Shown here piece by piece: positions 13,002-47,345 of a stretch of DNA of 64,000 bases. The first letter of the stretch is position 1. Each line of letters begins with the position of its first letter. A model generated the notes under the pieces. It had not been told where the DNA came from. It ran no database searches and saw nothing but the letters and a program-made list of their open reading frames with translations. The translations under genes were made by a program, and so were the position numbers. The DNA comes from Girardinichthys multiradiatus. Lineage: Eukaryota; Chordata; Actinopteri; Cyprinodontiformes; Goodeidae. The stretch is taken from contig NC_061796.1 in NCBI RefSeq assembly GCF_021462225.1, positions 48,651,613-48,715,612 on the forward strand, written 5' to 3'.

Positions 13002-13807
13002 TTTATTCAAAAACACTCCGGTTACAGCGACACCATCAGCAGACAGGAATAAAAAAATAAAATTACGTTGGAGAAGCTGAGAGCCCGCTCCAAACTGAAA
13101 GAGACGACACCACAGAACCTACAGGGACCGCTTCACGTCTATTTACACGGACCAGACAGCAGGGGGAACAGGGGGCAGAGCTAATCAGTAACAGTCCAAT
13201 ACAAAGTCCCAGAGAGGCGTCCAATCAGAGAGCAGAGACTTGGAGCTGGATACCAGTCAGGTCTGAGGATCATGGGTAGTGTAGTCTTAGAAAGGCTGAG
13301 CTGGTTCAACTGGTAGAACAGGAAAGTTTGTGGAAGGATGAAGTCAGTCTGAGAGAACCAATCAGCTTTGAGCTATCACAGAAACATGCTGCAGACCCTG
13401 ATTACACTTTACTAGGTCTGGATCCAGTTCTGGGTCAGAACCAGGATTTCCTCAATTGGCAGAACTGGATATGTGTTCTGATAAAAATCTAAAGACACAA
13501 CTGGATTTGACCCGCATTCAGCTGTCAGAACAAAATGTGGCTGGTGATGGGACCCGGATCATGTGAGCTGCTGCAGCATGTTTCTGTTCTTTGTTTAGTT
13601 TTTTACATAATCAAAAAAACTGATGGATGTTCATCAGTGGATTCAGACTGGATGTCAATTTCACAACTTCTTGTAAGGTTACCATGGTAACAAAGACATC
13701 ATCAACCCTGCTGTAAACCCAATCTCAGGACTTCCTGTTCTGCATCTCTGAGGCCACGCCCAGCAGGGGGAGGGGTCAGCAGGTAAGGGCGGTGCCAAGT
13801 GTTTCCT
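13002..13807 (-). other. anp32e: anp32e 3' UTR with AATAAA signal
   Basis: This minus-strand stretch follows the anp32e stop codon (13808-13810). A minus-strand AATAAA lies at 13002-13007, and no other gene is visible. The UTR end is inferred from that signal. Confidence 0.5.
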
Positions 13808-26019
<12,212 letters not shown>

Positions 26020-26099
26020 GATGAAAGGCCGAACAAAGCGGATAAAAAGTGTAACTGAGAAACGAATAAACTAAAAGCAGACTCAGTAATGCTCTCCTT

Positions 26100-26400
26100 C
26101 TCCAGCCGCCATTAGACGATGACTAAACCTCCATGTTCGCTGCTGCCCGACCCCCACCGATAGACCACGCCCACTCTTCTATGAATATTAATAAGCTAAA
26201 GGAGCTCGCGCTCTGATTGGTCCGAAGACTTGATGTGTCACAAGCCCCTCCCTCGAGCGCACTATGTAAATATTTTGTCAGTAACTGGTGGAAAATGCAA
26301 AGGTGGGACTTTACTAAGGCAAATGAGAAGGCGTGAAAGAAAGATTTAAACTCTGTGGGCGCGAAGTCTTTGTCCTGATTGGCGCCATGTTTACTGAGAA
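26100..26400 (-). promoter_or_regulatory. anp32e: Probable anp32e promoter
   Basis: Upstream of exon 1, on the minus strand, lie two CCAAT boxes (CCAATCAGAGCGCG near 26,206-26,220 and GGCGCCAATCAGG near 26,374-26,386), a GTGGGCGTGG GC/KLF-type box near 26,165, and a YY1-like CTAATGGCGGC near 26,105-26,115 close to the likely transcription start. No good TATA box is present. The start site itself is inferred. Confidence 0.6.
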
Positions 26401-26469
26401 CAACAAACGTCCATTCATAAAAACTCACTCCAACATCACCTAGAAGACAGGAGGAAACCAGAATGCAGG

Positions 26470-27041
26470 ACAAGCTTTGACATGTTTATTTGAATGGGAA
26501 AGGTTTGATGGTAACAGCAGATGGCACCAAGCTTTCTGTAGAAAAGTGTTTAAAATAGGATTAAAGCTGTAAAAACAAAAGCCACATGATGGAAAAACAA
26601 GTCCGACAGAGGATCTGATCAATATGATGTGATGTCTGATATGATGTCATTAGTTAGAAATGAATCTTTGGTAGATAATCAATGGAAATAAATACTAAAA
26701 TAAACCCTGACAAGCATAGACAAACGTCTGATTTTTGGTCTCAGCTGATATGAAATCAGCTGTTAAAGGATCAATTCACACAAAGCTCTGGAGTTGATCT
26801 ACATTCAGCGTCTTCCTGATGCTGAATGTAGATCAACTCCAGATGACCCCGGATTTCTCCATCTGAACTGACCCCTGGATCCTTTTACCCTGGAAACGCT
26901 GGAGCTAAGGGTCTCTCAGCTGAACAATGAGCTGCTGGTGTGCCTGTGCAGAGAGGAATGGGGCGGAGCCAAGAAGATCACAGGTGGTTTGGTGCAGCAG
27001 CACGTTGACAGTAGTCAGGTGTGTGTCTTCAGGCGAGTGTG
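26470..27041 (-). other. SMAD4-family gene 3' UTR
   Basis: Minus-strand sequence after the stop codon at 27042-27044. An AATAAA lies at 26485-26490 (minus), giving a UTR of about 570 nt. A perfect hairpin is present at 26787-26843. The end is inferred. Confidence 0.6.
26787..26843 (-). ncRNA. Perfect 23-bp hairpin in SMAD4 3' UTR, function unknown
   Basis: The arm at 26787-26809 (TCTGGAGTTGATC...) pairs without mismatch to 26821-26843, with an 11-nt loop GTCTTCCTGAT. As RNA it would form a pre-miRNA-sized but short, fully paired stem. I do not recognise it as a known miRNA. It could be a structured 3' UTR element, an edited double-stranded RNA or a chance small inversion duplication. Confidence 0.4.
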
Positions 27042-38111
<11,070 letters not shown>

Positions 38112-38699
38112 GGTCACTTAATATAGAGGGGCGGAGCTGCAAGACAATTAGAGAGCAAATAATAAGATGAGTTAACTGAAGGATATTTCTGACCCAAACA
38201 CAGGATGAGAGTTTATTCTGGTCATTTGTGAGCTCAGATGGCTCGTCTAAACCTTTCAACTAAGCTAAGTCCAAACCTTCAGAAGGCCCAGAGAACAGTT
38301 GAACAAGGAAGGATTACAGGAAATACTGGAAGGCAGATTCACAAGTCTGCAGTAACAAACACTTTCTGATCACTTTGTCACTGTAATATCTGTCAGTCAT
38401 ACAAATTAATACACAATATCACATTATCAGTATATAAATGGCCTTAAATCAGCCCAATATGCAGAATTTAAATAAATGTGATAACAGTTCACAGATAACA
38501 TGACAGAACACATACAGTCCAACTGACCAGACCAGACCGTCAGGGGACACAGGAAGACAACCCGGGGCCACCAGGGGCCCCTGGGGAGGGGGAGGGTGTT
38601 AGGGAGCCAGCAGGAAGCTGTTAACAACTGTATTGATCTCTGTTGATCAGAAACATGAGTTAAAGCTTCATTACTGATGTTACATCACCTTCTTCCAGA

Positions 38700-39090
38700 G
38701 TCTCCATCCCTTAGACACACAGAGACAGGAAGACAGGAGGAGAGACAGGACCAGAGTAAAGGAGACAGACAGGAAGACAGGGACCAGCAAGATAGACATG
38801 GAGACACAAAGACAATACCAACATAATGTCCAAAGCCATCCTTATATAAATAACAGAATTTCTGAAAAATATCTGATCACCTTTATAGATGATCGAATGA
38901 TGTTATGGATGAGTGACCTGATAATCAATCGGTTAAACTGACGCCCAGATGGACAGGGAGACGGGAACAGAAAGATGGACCCAGACAAACAGGACAGACA
39001 AATGGACAGAAAGAAAGGCAGACAGACATAGAAGACAGATAGAGACAGTCTGGACAGACAGCCATGCAGACACAGAGACAGAAAGTCAGC
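38700..39090. repeat. GACA-rich degenerate microsatellite
   Basis: Irregular GACAGACAG/GGAGACAGG repeats occupy about 38,700-38,815 and 38,950-39,090 within the smad4 5' UTR intron, split by ordinary sequence. A shorter similar patch follows smad4 coding exon 2 near 32,530-32,600. Confidence 0.75.
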
Positions 39091-39158
39091 CCCCGCTGCA
39101 GCAACAGTTGTTCCCCAAGACCCTCCACCCCGCAGCGGGCTCTTTCAGCGGCACTCAC

Positions 39159-39290
39159 CGGGACTCGGAGCGCTCGTCTGGGCTGTGCTGAGCCGCGTGT
39201 ATCTGTGGTGCGGAGTTGCGTGGGTCTCAGTGTGATGCTGCAGACCGTCTGTCTGGGGGGTGGGGGGGGGCTGTGTCACGCTCCCCCGAC
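39159..39290 (-). promoter_or_regulatory. smad4: smad4 5' noncoding exon and core promoter
   Basis: A strong donor CCCG|GTGAGT on the minus strand at 39158-39159 follows GC-rich sequence and would splice to the acceptor at 38137-38138 before coding exon 1. Just upstream (about 39,300) is an ETS-type ACTTCCTGTT. The transcription start is not defined by sequence. Confidence 0.5.
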
Positions 39291-39299
39291 AGCTAGACA

Positions 39300-39944
39300 T
39301 AACAGGAAGTCTGCTGACCTCCGTGTTTTAGGAAAATAAGAGTCCAAACAGAAGCGAACAGTACGTTGTTCTGATCCAAACAGCAGGTCTCCCAGCGCCA
39401 GAGCGGAAGTTGAAGTGTTAACAGAATCAGAAATGAGGTCACAGAAAGCTTCTAACATCAGCGCATGCTCTACTGGACCAAGGAAAAATCAAGAGACAGG
39501 ACACCATCACGTGACCGATCAACAACAAACACTTTATCTAGCTTGTGACGTCACGCCGCTATAAAATCAGCCCATTGATCACCAAGCAGTTCCCCATTAA
39601 AAACATAAAATCCTGCGCTGTAACAGAAGCTCTTATTTTGAAAGGACGAACAACTAAAGTTTGTTCTGCGAGACCATGCGCGCGCGTGAGGTTGCCCATG
39701 GTTACCTGGTGTCAGCAGGCCATCGTGCAATCGGAACACAGCTCCATCTAGTGGCGAAGAAAGGAACAACATCAATTAGTGTGCGATTTTAATTTGGGAT
39801 TTGTGTGCGTGTGTGGGTGCAGTTCTGGTTCTCTTTTAACGTCTGGTGTCCTATTTCCGGTGTTGTTGTTTTATTTATGTTTTTAATTCTGCTACGATGA
39901 ATACCCAACCTTCACCCTATTGCAGAGTTTGATAACACTTTGGT
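39300..39944. other. Region upstream of smad4, no gene recognised
   Basis: Contains two further ETS-like sites (GCGGAAGT near 39,403; TTTCCGG near 39,853) and a GCGCGCGTG patch near 39,680. No exon could be supported on either strand. Confidence 0.45.
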
Positions 39945-40295
39945 GTTAATCTATTCTATAATCTTCTTGCCCTGCAGCAAGAAGGTCATGGATTTAAATC
40001 CCAGCATAGGATGTTTCTGTATGGAGTTTACAAGGTTCTCCCTGTGCGCCTGTGGGTTCTCTCCAGGTACTCCAGCTTCCTCCCACATTCCAAAAGCATT
40101 ACAGCTAGGCTAATTGGTCCCTCTTAGTTGACCTTTGGGGTGAGTGTGTGCATGGTTGTTGGTCCTGTGTGCCTCTGCATTGTCTTGTGATGGCCTGGAG
40201 ACCTGTCCAGGGTGGACACTGTCTCTCCCTCAAATAACTGCCCCCCCCTACAACTCTGCAAGACAAGCAGGTATAGACAATAGATGGATGGGTGT
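39945..40295 (+). mobile_element. V-SINE-like element
   Basis: TTTCTGTATGGAGTTTACAA and GGGTTCTCTCCAGGTACTCC match the conserved central domain of fish V-SINEs. A B-box-like GGATTTAAATCCC precedes it near 39,990, and the tail ends with ATAGATGGATGGG. Somewhat diverged. Confidence 0.7.
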
Positions 40296-40659
40296 TTGAG
40301 TAGGTTCACACTTCACACTCAGCACTCCTAGGAGGTCTTCCCTTAAAACTTTAAAAGGATTCATTAATTAAATGGTAAATTAAGTGAACTTGTACAAACC
40401 CTTTCTAGTCATACTGACCACGAAATATTTGACACTAGATTCACATTGATGTACATATCAATAATCAACTTGGGGTAAGTGCCCTTCCCAAAAAGACATT
40501 AACATTAGGCAGAGGAGGAAGCTCGTCACTGGAGCAGCTGTAGAAATGGACCACAGCTTTGATTATGCAGGTCATATTTGCAGAAACCTGGTATGGTCCA
40601 GCATAGGAAGGACTACCAAAACCTGCATGACGTCAGATAGTTGGGGCAAACTGGGCTTG

Positions 40660-40755
40660 ATATTCAACTGCAGATATCTAGCTGAAAGGACCCTCACCTT
40701 CTTCACCACAGTCTGGTATGAGAGCTGCTCTCCAGCAGACAGGAAGCTGCTGTAG
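40660..40755 (+). mobile_element. LINE reverse-transcriptase tail fragment (weak)
   Basis: The frame ending at 40755 contains FFTTVWYESCSPADRKLL, like the C-terminal part of CR1/L2-group ORF2 (TVWFG...). It is too short for certainty. Confidence 0.35.
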
Positions 40756-41184
40756 TGTGGTGAAAAATGTTCATTTTTGTCAGAATAAAGTTTTAATATA
40801 GTATTTAACTTGTAATGTAATCTTTGAAGACTTTGTATAAGGTGTTGACTCAGTCTTTGTGTTCTGATGCTGTTCAGATCTATAAACCTAAGCTTTTCAC
40901 ATTGGCTAATAACCCTAGAGCGCCCCCTAGAGTCACAACATAGAGTGGCTGCAGAATGAAGCGCCTGTCTAGAAAAACGAATAATATTTTTCTATATTAA
41001 ACATCAGATTAACAGCGCAGATGCTCAGTTTGTTGTGGATCCAGTTTTATCCGCTCCGGGGAACTCAGAGGTTCTGTTCGGTCTGGTCCAGCTGGGGTGT
41101 TTTTCCCCCTTTTTTCTTTTTATTAAATGTTAGGAAGTACAATCAGATTAAAATCAGATCAAGAACAGGGACAAAGTACAGATA

Positions 41185-42795
41185 CAGGTCCTTCTCAAAA
41201 TATTAGCATATTGTGATAAAGTTCATTATTTTCCATAATGTCATGATGAAAATTTAACATTCATATATTTTAGATTCATTGCACACTAACTGAAATATTT
41301 CAGGTCTTTTATTGTCTTAATACGGATGATTTTGGCATACAGCTCATGAAAACCCAAAATTCCTATCTCACAAAATTAGCATATCATTAAAAGGGTCTCT
41401 AAACGAGCTATGAACCTAATCATCTGAATCAACGAGTTAACTCTAAACACCTGCAAAAGATTCCTGAGGCCTTTAAAACTCCCAGCCTGGTTCATCACTC
41501 AAAACCCCAATCATGGGTAAGACTGCCGACCTGACTGCTGTCCAGAAGGCCACTATTGACACCCTCAAGCAAGAGGGTAAGACACAGAAAGACATTTCTG
41601 AACAAATAGGCTGTTCCCAGAGTGCTGTATCAAGGCACCTCAGTGGGAAGTCTGTGGGAAGGAAAAAGTGTGGCAGAAAACGCTGCACAACGAGAAGAGG
41701 TGACCGGACCCTGAGGAAGATTGTGGAGAAGGGCCGATTCCAGACCTTGGGGGACCTGTGGAAGCAGTGGACTGAGTCTGGAGTAGAAACATCCAGAGCC
41801 ACCGTGCTACAGGCGTGTGCAGGAAATGGGCTACAGGTGCCGCATTCCCCAGGTCAAGCCACTTTTGAACCAGAAACAGCAGCAGAAGCGCCTGACCTGG
41901 GCTACAGAGAAGCAGCACTGGACTGTTGCTCAGTGGTCCAAAGTACTTTTTTCGGATGAAAGCAAATTCTGCATGTCATTCGGAAATCAAGGTGCCAGAG
42001 TCTGGAGGAAGACTGGGGAGAAGGAAATGCCAAAATGCCAGAAGTCCAGTGTCAAGTACCCACAGTCAGTGATGGTCTGGGGTGCCGTGTCAGCTGCTGG
42101 TGTTGGTCCACTGTGTTTTATCAAGGGCAGGGTCAATGCAGCTAGCTATCAGGAGATTTTGGAGCACTTCATGCTTCCATCTGCTGAAAAGCTTTATGGA
42201 GATGAAGATTTCATTTTTCAGCACGACCTGGCACCTGCTCACAGTGCCAAAACCACTGGTAAATGGTTTACTGACCATGGTATCACTGTGCTCAATTGGC
42301 CTGCCAACTCTCCTGACCTGAACCCCATAGAGAATCTGTGGGATATTGTGAAGAGAACGTTGAGAGACTCAAGACCCAACACTCTGGATGAGCTAAAGGC
42401 CGCTATCGAAGCATCCTGGGTCTCCATAAGACCTCAGCAGTGCCACAGGCTGATTGCCTCCATGCCACGCCGCATTGAAGCAGTCATTTCTGCCAAAGGA
42501 TTCCCAACCAAGAATTGAGTGCATAACTGTACATGATTATTTGAAGGTTGACGTTTTTTGTGTTAAAAACACTTTTCTTTTATTGGTCGGATGAAATATG
42601 CTAATTTTGTGAGATAGGAATTTTGGGTTTTCATGAGCTGTATGCCAAAATCATCCGTATTAAGACAATAAAAGACCTGAAATATTTCAGTTAGTGTGCA
42701 ATGAATCTAAAATATATGAATGTTAAATTTTCATCATGATATTATGGAAAATAATGAACTTTATCACAATATGCTAATATTTTGAGAAGGACCTG
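41185..42795 (+). mobile_element. Tc1-like transposon, near-intact
   Basis: 1611 bp, starting CAGGTCCTTCTCAAAATATT and ending with its inverse, flanked by TA at 41183-41184 and 42796-42797. The terminal repeats are about 200 bp long and differ at only one or two positions. It carries a single transposase gene broken by one inserted base. It landed in the 3' end of an L1-like LINE. The near-identity of its ends points to a recent insertion. Confidence 0.95.
41513..42518 (+). pseudogene. Tc1 transposase with a single 1-bp frameshift
   Basis: The first frame (41513-41807) carries the N-terminal helix-turn-helix (KTQKDISEQIGCSQSAVSRHL) and the basic GRKKCGRKRC linker. The second frame (41809-42518) carries the catalytic core, with the first Asp in LFSDESKF, the second in FQHDLAPAH and Glu in SPDLNPIEN. 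There are 34 residues between the second Asp and the Glu, the DD34E signature. Comparison with the family shows one extra T at about 41808; without it the frame would run 334 codons, the usual Tc1 length. The enzyme would cut and paste DNA at TA sites. As it stands the protein stops after 148 aa and lacks the catalytic domain. Confidence 0.93.
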
Positions 42796-43379
42796 TATAG
42801 ATGAGACATTTTGAAAAAAATGAAAGACGAGAGGGAGAGTGTATTTCAAGTAAAGATGTTAAAGGTTTATAAATGTTGATATTCTTTAGAGCCTTTGTGT
42901 TTTTCGATGAGGAGATTGTCCTTATATACATATACAGACATATATACATATTATTCAAGTTAATTTCTCAGTATAAAGAGTTCAGGCTTCCTGTTGATGA
43001 ATTTCTTTTTGTGTATGTGAAATTTAGCCAAAAATAAAAAGCATCACTAGTTTTGTTATTAAAATAATGAAAACCAAAAATAGCATTCTTATAGTAAAGG
43101 CGAAAATTGGAAAAGACAGAATCTGTAATAATTGTATTAAAGGTCCGTCCAGAATTTGCAGGTAAATTCACAGTACCAAAATAAGTGAGTTGATGCTTCA
43201 TGTTGCTTTTGGCAAAAAGAGCAACAAATATCTGCATCATTCTTTGATTTGGATAAATATTGTTTCACAAGGTAAAATCTGTGGATCCATTTAAATGAGA
43301 TCTTTATGACTTTATTTGGTTCAAGAACCTTTTCCCACTCAGCCAAACCGAACTTTCTGGAAACCAACATGGAGTCCAG

Positions 43380-43850
43380 GTTGACGTCAGAGGTGAAGGT
43401 CAGCGGCGGCTCGGCGGTTATGGAGCGAAACAAACCACCGGGTTTCTCCGGAACCGGAGAGGCCGGCCACCGAAAGCTGTACAGGTGGGTTAATTGGTCT
43501 ATCTTACCTGTGGGACTAGTTATCCGAGTTAAACCGGCGGGTTTAGATGAGTTTGAACTGCTGGGGAGTTTGCTAGCTTCGGGCTGTTAGCATCAGAGCT
43601 AACTGGTCCTCTAATTTCCATTCAGCTCTTGTATTTCTAGATTTTCCTGAATTATGAACACGAGAAACAACATAATCACATTTAAATATACGAAGAAGTC
43701 TCAGAGGAGCAGAAAGCTTTAGCGTGTAGCCGCCCTGAGGGGGCATGGAGGCGGTCAAACGGACGTCCTCCGCCGCTAGTAGCAGCGGCTCCATGCGGTC
43801 TCAGGTCGCCGTTGAGCGGTAAAATCCGCTGGTTTGGGTGCGAATGAACA
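43380..43850 (+). promoter_or_regulatory. CpG-rich block, possible promoter of the FoP-like gene
   Basis: GC- and CpG-rich stretch (for example CAGCGGCGGCTCGGCGG near 43,400 and CCTCCGCCGCTAGTAGC near 43,770) with a good donor CTGTACAG|GTGGGT at 43487-43488. An exon ending there would join the acceptor at 47262 only as a noncoding exon, because its open frame (from ATG 43370 or 43418) hits a stop after the junction. Confidence 0.4.
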
Positions 43851-44243
43851 CAGAACCACGCGGTTCGAACATGGTTCCTACTGCAACAAACTAATACCGG
43901 ACAACTACTTGTTACTACTGTGACCGGAGTGTGCAGAGAAAGGGCAGCAAGTTATGAAACGCCCCGATCCGAAAACTAATAAAGGTCAAATCATAAAGAA
44001 AAATTATTATAAATCTAAAACATCAAAAAGTTTGGAACCAAATTAATTATTTTAATAAAAAATCTGGATGTTATGAGATGGACAATAATGGTTAAATGTG
44101 GTCATTGGACGTTAGATGATCCTCCTCAGCTGCAGCTTCAGCAGAAGATAAAAGTAGTTTAGATAATCAGAGTTCAGTCAAATGTACATTTTTTATACTT
44201 TTGTTAATTGGTAGCAGTTTGATCAGGCTTTCAACATGCTTAA

Positions 44244-46698
44244 CCCCTCCTGTTGTCCTCGGGTCAAAATGACCCGCCACTGTGTTAAAACCCCCCCAAA
44301 AATCCAATAAATGCTATTTTTTTAACTTGAAATTTTATGACTTTTCCTAGATTGGCCCCAACAATAGAAAAAGTGAAATGTTCCTTTTATTCACATTTCC
44401 ATATAAGCTGTACAAAGAAAGGTACAAAGGTGGTCTTCTGGTCAAAATGACCCATGAGACAAATAGAGTTGAAATCAAGGTCACAGAGTTATTTACAAAC
44501 CACAGAATGTTACAATGTTTTAGATGTATCTCAGATCAATCAGTAGCAGAAGTTCACAAGGAAAATCAGGTGGTTTCTCGCAGGCTTCAGAAGACCACCT
44601 GTTTATTTCCAGAGGTTATAAAGAAGCTGCAGATAACAGGACCCTGAATTCTGTCTGTGCTGAAGCCATGAGTGTGCGTTATACTGCTGAAGACGCTGTA
44701 GAGCTGATTTTCTCAGATGTCCAACAAGACAACTCTGATTCAGAAGAAGCGGAGGATGTATCTGAAGATGGGAAGGAATACAACCAAGAGCATGATGAAT
44801 CATTTTCAGAAGAAGAAGAAAACCCTGAAGCTGAAAGAGAGACTTTCCTTTCAAAAAAAGGCAAAATAACATGGTCCTCAGCAGCATATGACCAACACGG
44901 CAGGCATGCAGAACAAAACATCATAAAGATAACCCCAGGACCCACAAGGTATGCCGTTTCTCATGCCCATGATATTGTCTCTACATTCTACCTTTTTATC
45001 ACAACAGCAATAGAAAAAATAATCCTGGGGATGACAAATCTGGAGGGTTTTCGCAAATATGGAGACAGCTGGAAAAAGATGGATGAGATTGACCTGCAGG
45101 CCTACTTAGGGCAGCTAATCTCAGCAGGTGTACACAGGTCCCGAGGTGAGGCTGCAGCTAGTCTATGGGATGCTGAGAGTGGAAGGCCAATTTTCCGAGC
45201 CACAATGCCACTCAAAGTCTTTCACACCTCCTCAAGAGTGCTACGATTTGATGACCGTGAGTCAAGACCAGCAAGACGTGTGACAGACAAACTTGCCGCC
45301 ATAAGAGAGGTATGGGACAAGTGGGTGGAGCTGCTGCCCTACTTCTACAATCCAGGACCTGAAGTAACAGTGGATGAACAACTGGTTCCATTTAGAGGTA
45401 ATCTGTTTTCATATTTGTAATAAAAGTGATTTTCACTACTGATTTCTTTGACTGTTTTCCGTGACATTGATACTAATCACGGATGCTAATGTCTTTTTTC
45501 CAAAGGTCATTGTTCTTTCCGGCAGTATATGCCCAGCAAGCCAGCAAAATATGGGACCAAGTCATGGGTGGCTTGAAATGCCAAATCAAGCTATGCTTGG
45601 AAAATGCAAGTCTATACTGGGAAGCCGACCAGTGGATGCCCAGAGAAGAACCAGGCGAGTTGTGCTTGATGGGACTGAGGGGTCACAATGTGACGTGTGA
45701 TGATTTCTTCACCTCTTATGAACTCAGACAGCAGCTCCTGAAGAGGAAGATCACCATGGTTGGTACAGTTCGAAAGAATAAGCCTGAGCTCCCACCTGCA
45801 CTGAGAGGTCTTCTCCTCAAAGTTTGCCTTCACGCCCAACACTACTCTAGTTTCCCACTTCCCAAAGAAAAACAAGAATGTAGTTCTTCTGAGCAAACTG
45901 CACACAGACGGTGACATTAGTGATCATGAGGGCAGGAAGCCAATCATCATCCATGACTACAACCGCAACAAAGGAGGTGTGGACAACCTGGATTAGGTGA
46001 TTGGAACATATAGCTGCAGAAGAATGACTGCTGGTCCCTGGTCATCTTCCACAACATCATTGATGTTTCCTCCTACAATGCCTTTGTGATTTGGAGCAGA
46101 ACAAGAGGAGGTTGTTCCTGGAGCAGCTAGGAAAGGCACTTGTAACTCCACTCATTGAAAGAAGGAAACATGTCCCCTGCACAGAACCCTCAGCAGCAGT
46201 TGTGAAAGCTATTCAGAGTGCAGGAGCTCCTGATCAACCTGAGGATCCATCTACCACAGCTACTTCCCCAGCTAGGGCACGTAAGAGGAAGAGATATCAG
46301 TTCTGCCCTCAAATGAAGGACGGTAAAACACATACTGTGTGCTGCAGGAGCTGTGCACTTGTATACTGCCCTACATGTGCTAATTAGTTGAATGGGTTAT
46401 GTTATTTTTCCTATTTTTGTATTGTACATCGTCTTAAATTGTTCACTGGGGGAAAAAAATGAAACTGAGTCATTGGGATGAATAAAAATGTATTCAAAAC
46501 TCCTTTTTGCACATTTTGTTTCTTAAGTTATAGAAATTCAAATGAAGAGGGAAAACTCAAGTATTCACACATTCTGAGCTCAATGACAATATGCAAGATG
46601 AAATTTGGTGTTTAAAATTCAATTAAGCTGTTTATATTGAGGGTTTAGTGAAGACGGAGGACACAGGGTGTATACAGAAAATGAGGACAACAGGAGGG
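44244..46698 (+). mobile_element. piggyBac-superfamily transposon
   Basis: TTAA at 44240-44243 and 46699-46702 flank inverted ends CCCTCCTGTTGTCCTC (16 bp, with one extra C on the left). Length is 2455 bp. The subterminal GGGTCAAAATGACCC on the left is itself palindromic. The element carries one decayed transposase gene. It lies between a CpG-rich block and the FoP-like gene. Confidence 0.96.
44668..46387 (+). pseudogene. piggyBac transposase, disrupted
   Basis: Exon 1 (44668-45397) has an acidic N-terminus and the DDE_Tnp_1_7 domain through VTVDEQLVPFRG, the first catalytic Asp. A 108-bp GT-AG intron (45398-45505) appears to separate it from HCSFRQYMPSKPAKYG. A TGA follows at about 45574. 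Shifted frames then give GHNVTCDDFFTSYELRQQ (second Asp) with GTVRKNKPELPP, then DYNRNKGGVDNLD (third Asp). The C-terminal cysteine-rich zinc domain (FCPQMKDGKTHTVCCRSC ... YCPTC) is intact at 46310-46384. All catalytic blocks are present but no frame joins them, so it is inactive. Confidence 0.9.
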
Positions 46699-46702
46699 TT
46701 AA

Positions 46703-47262
46703 ATGAAGTTAATTGTCTTTGTGCTTTGTTCAAAAAACAACATAAACTGAACAGAAAAACCTAGAAAATTAGGACACCTGAGAGCTGTTCTTTTATTTTA
46801 AACAGAACAAACTCCAGGTTCTTTCATTCAAAACCCAGTGAGAAAAATGCCCACCAAAACAACTTGCATATGGAAGTATGTATAATATATAATATCAGTG
46901 AATATCGGCCATAGGAGCAATATTAATATCGGCTTAGATTTTCCTATGGGTGCTTTCTGAATTAAAACCAAGTAAAGGTTCTCAGAGTTATTGAAGACCC
47001 AGCCCTGGCAGAGGACCAGTACAACAGCTCCTGTATTAGTTTAATATTAAATTACTAATGAACTGGGCCGCTGTCAGATGAAAATGAAACTGTATTGGAC
47101 CTGGGCTGAGGTTCTAGCAACGCCTCGGTGAATCACTGTGATCTTCTGTGCTGTGTCTGCCATTGTGAGGAACCATGAAGTGCTAGCTGAAGTTCTTCTC
47201 TGTGTAGAAACAGAGGACTTGTTCCTGCTGATCGGTCTGCTGGGGAACACGGGTTCTCTCAG
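46703..47262. other. Spacer before the FoP-like coding exons
   Basis: About 560 bp with no gene. The AT-rich ATATCGGCC/ATATCGGC patch near 46,890-46,940 looks like repeat debris. Confidence 0.45.
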
Positions 47263-47345
47263 CAGCAGAACAGAAGCCTGATGGATCCATCTCAACCCGG
47301 GCCGCTGTACCTGAGAAGCACGTCGACAGTTTCCCTGAATGAGCG
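47263..47345 (+). CDS. FoP-like exon with start codon
   Basis: The acceptor TCTCAG at 47257-47262 gives an exon with 18 nt of leader and ATG at 47281. It ends GAGCG|GTGAGA in phase 2 inside the LNERF motif. Confidence 0.75.

Larger units (their letters stand above)
41101..43370 (-). mobile_element. L1-type LINE 3' fragment, interrupted by Tc1
   Basis: The minus strand from about 43,370 to 42,800 encodes the C-terminal ORF2 region of an L1-like element: EWEKVLEPNKVIKISFKW, a cysteine/histidine motif CCSFCQKQHEASTHLFWYC, and a downstream tail. The sequence resumes beyond the Tc1 insertion at 41,184-41,101, ending minus-strand TTTAATAAAAAGAAAAAAGG, a poly(A)-like end. The 5' truncation point is approximate. 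Confidence 0.7.

Noticed and set aside
43306..43590. Coding first exon for the FoP-like gene (ATG at 43370)
   Set aside because: Its phase at the donor (43487) leads to an immediate stop when joined to the acceptor at 47262, and part of it overlaps antisense LINE sequence. At most it is noncoding.
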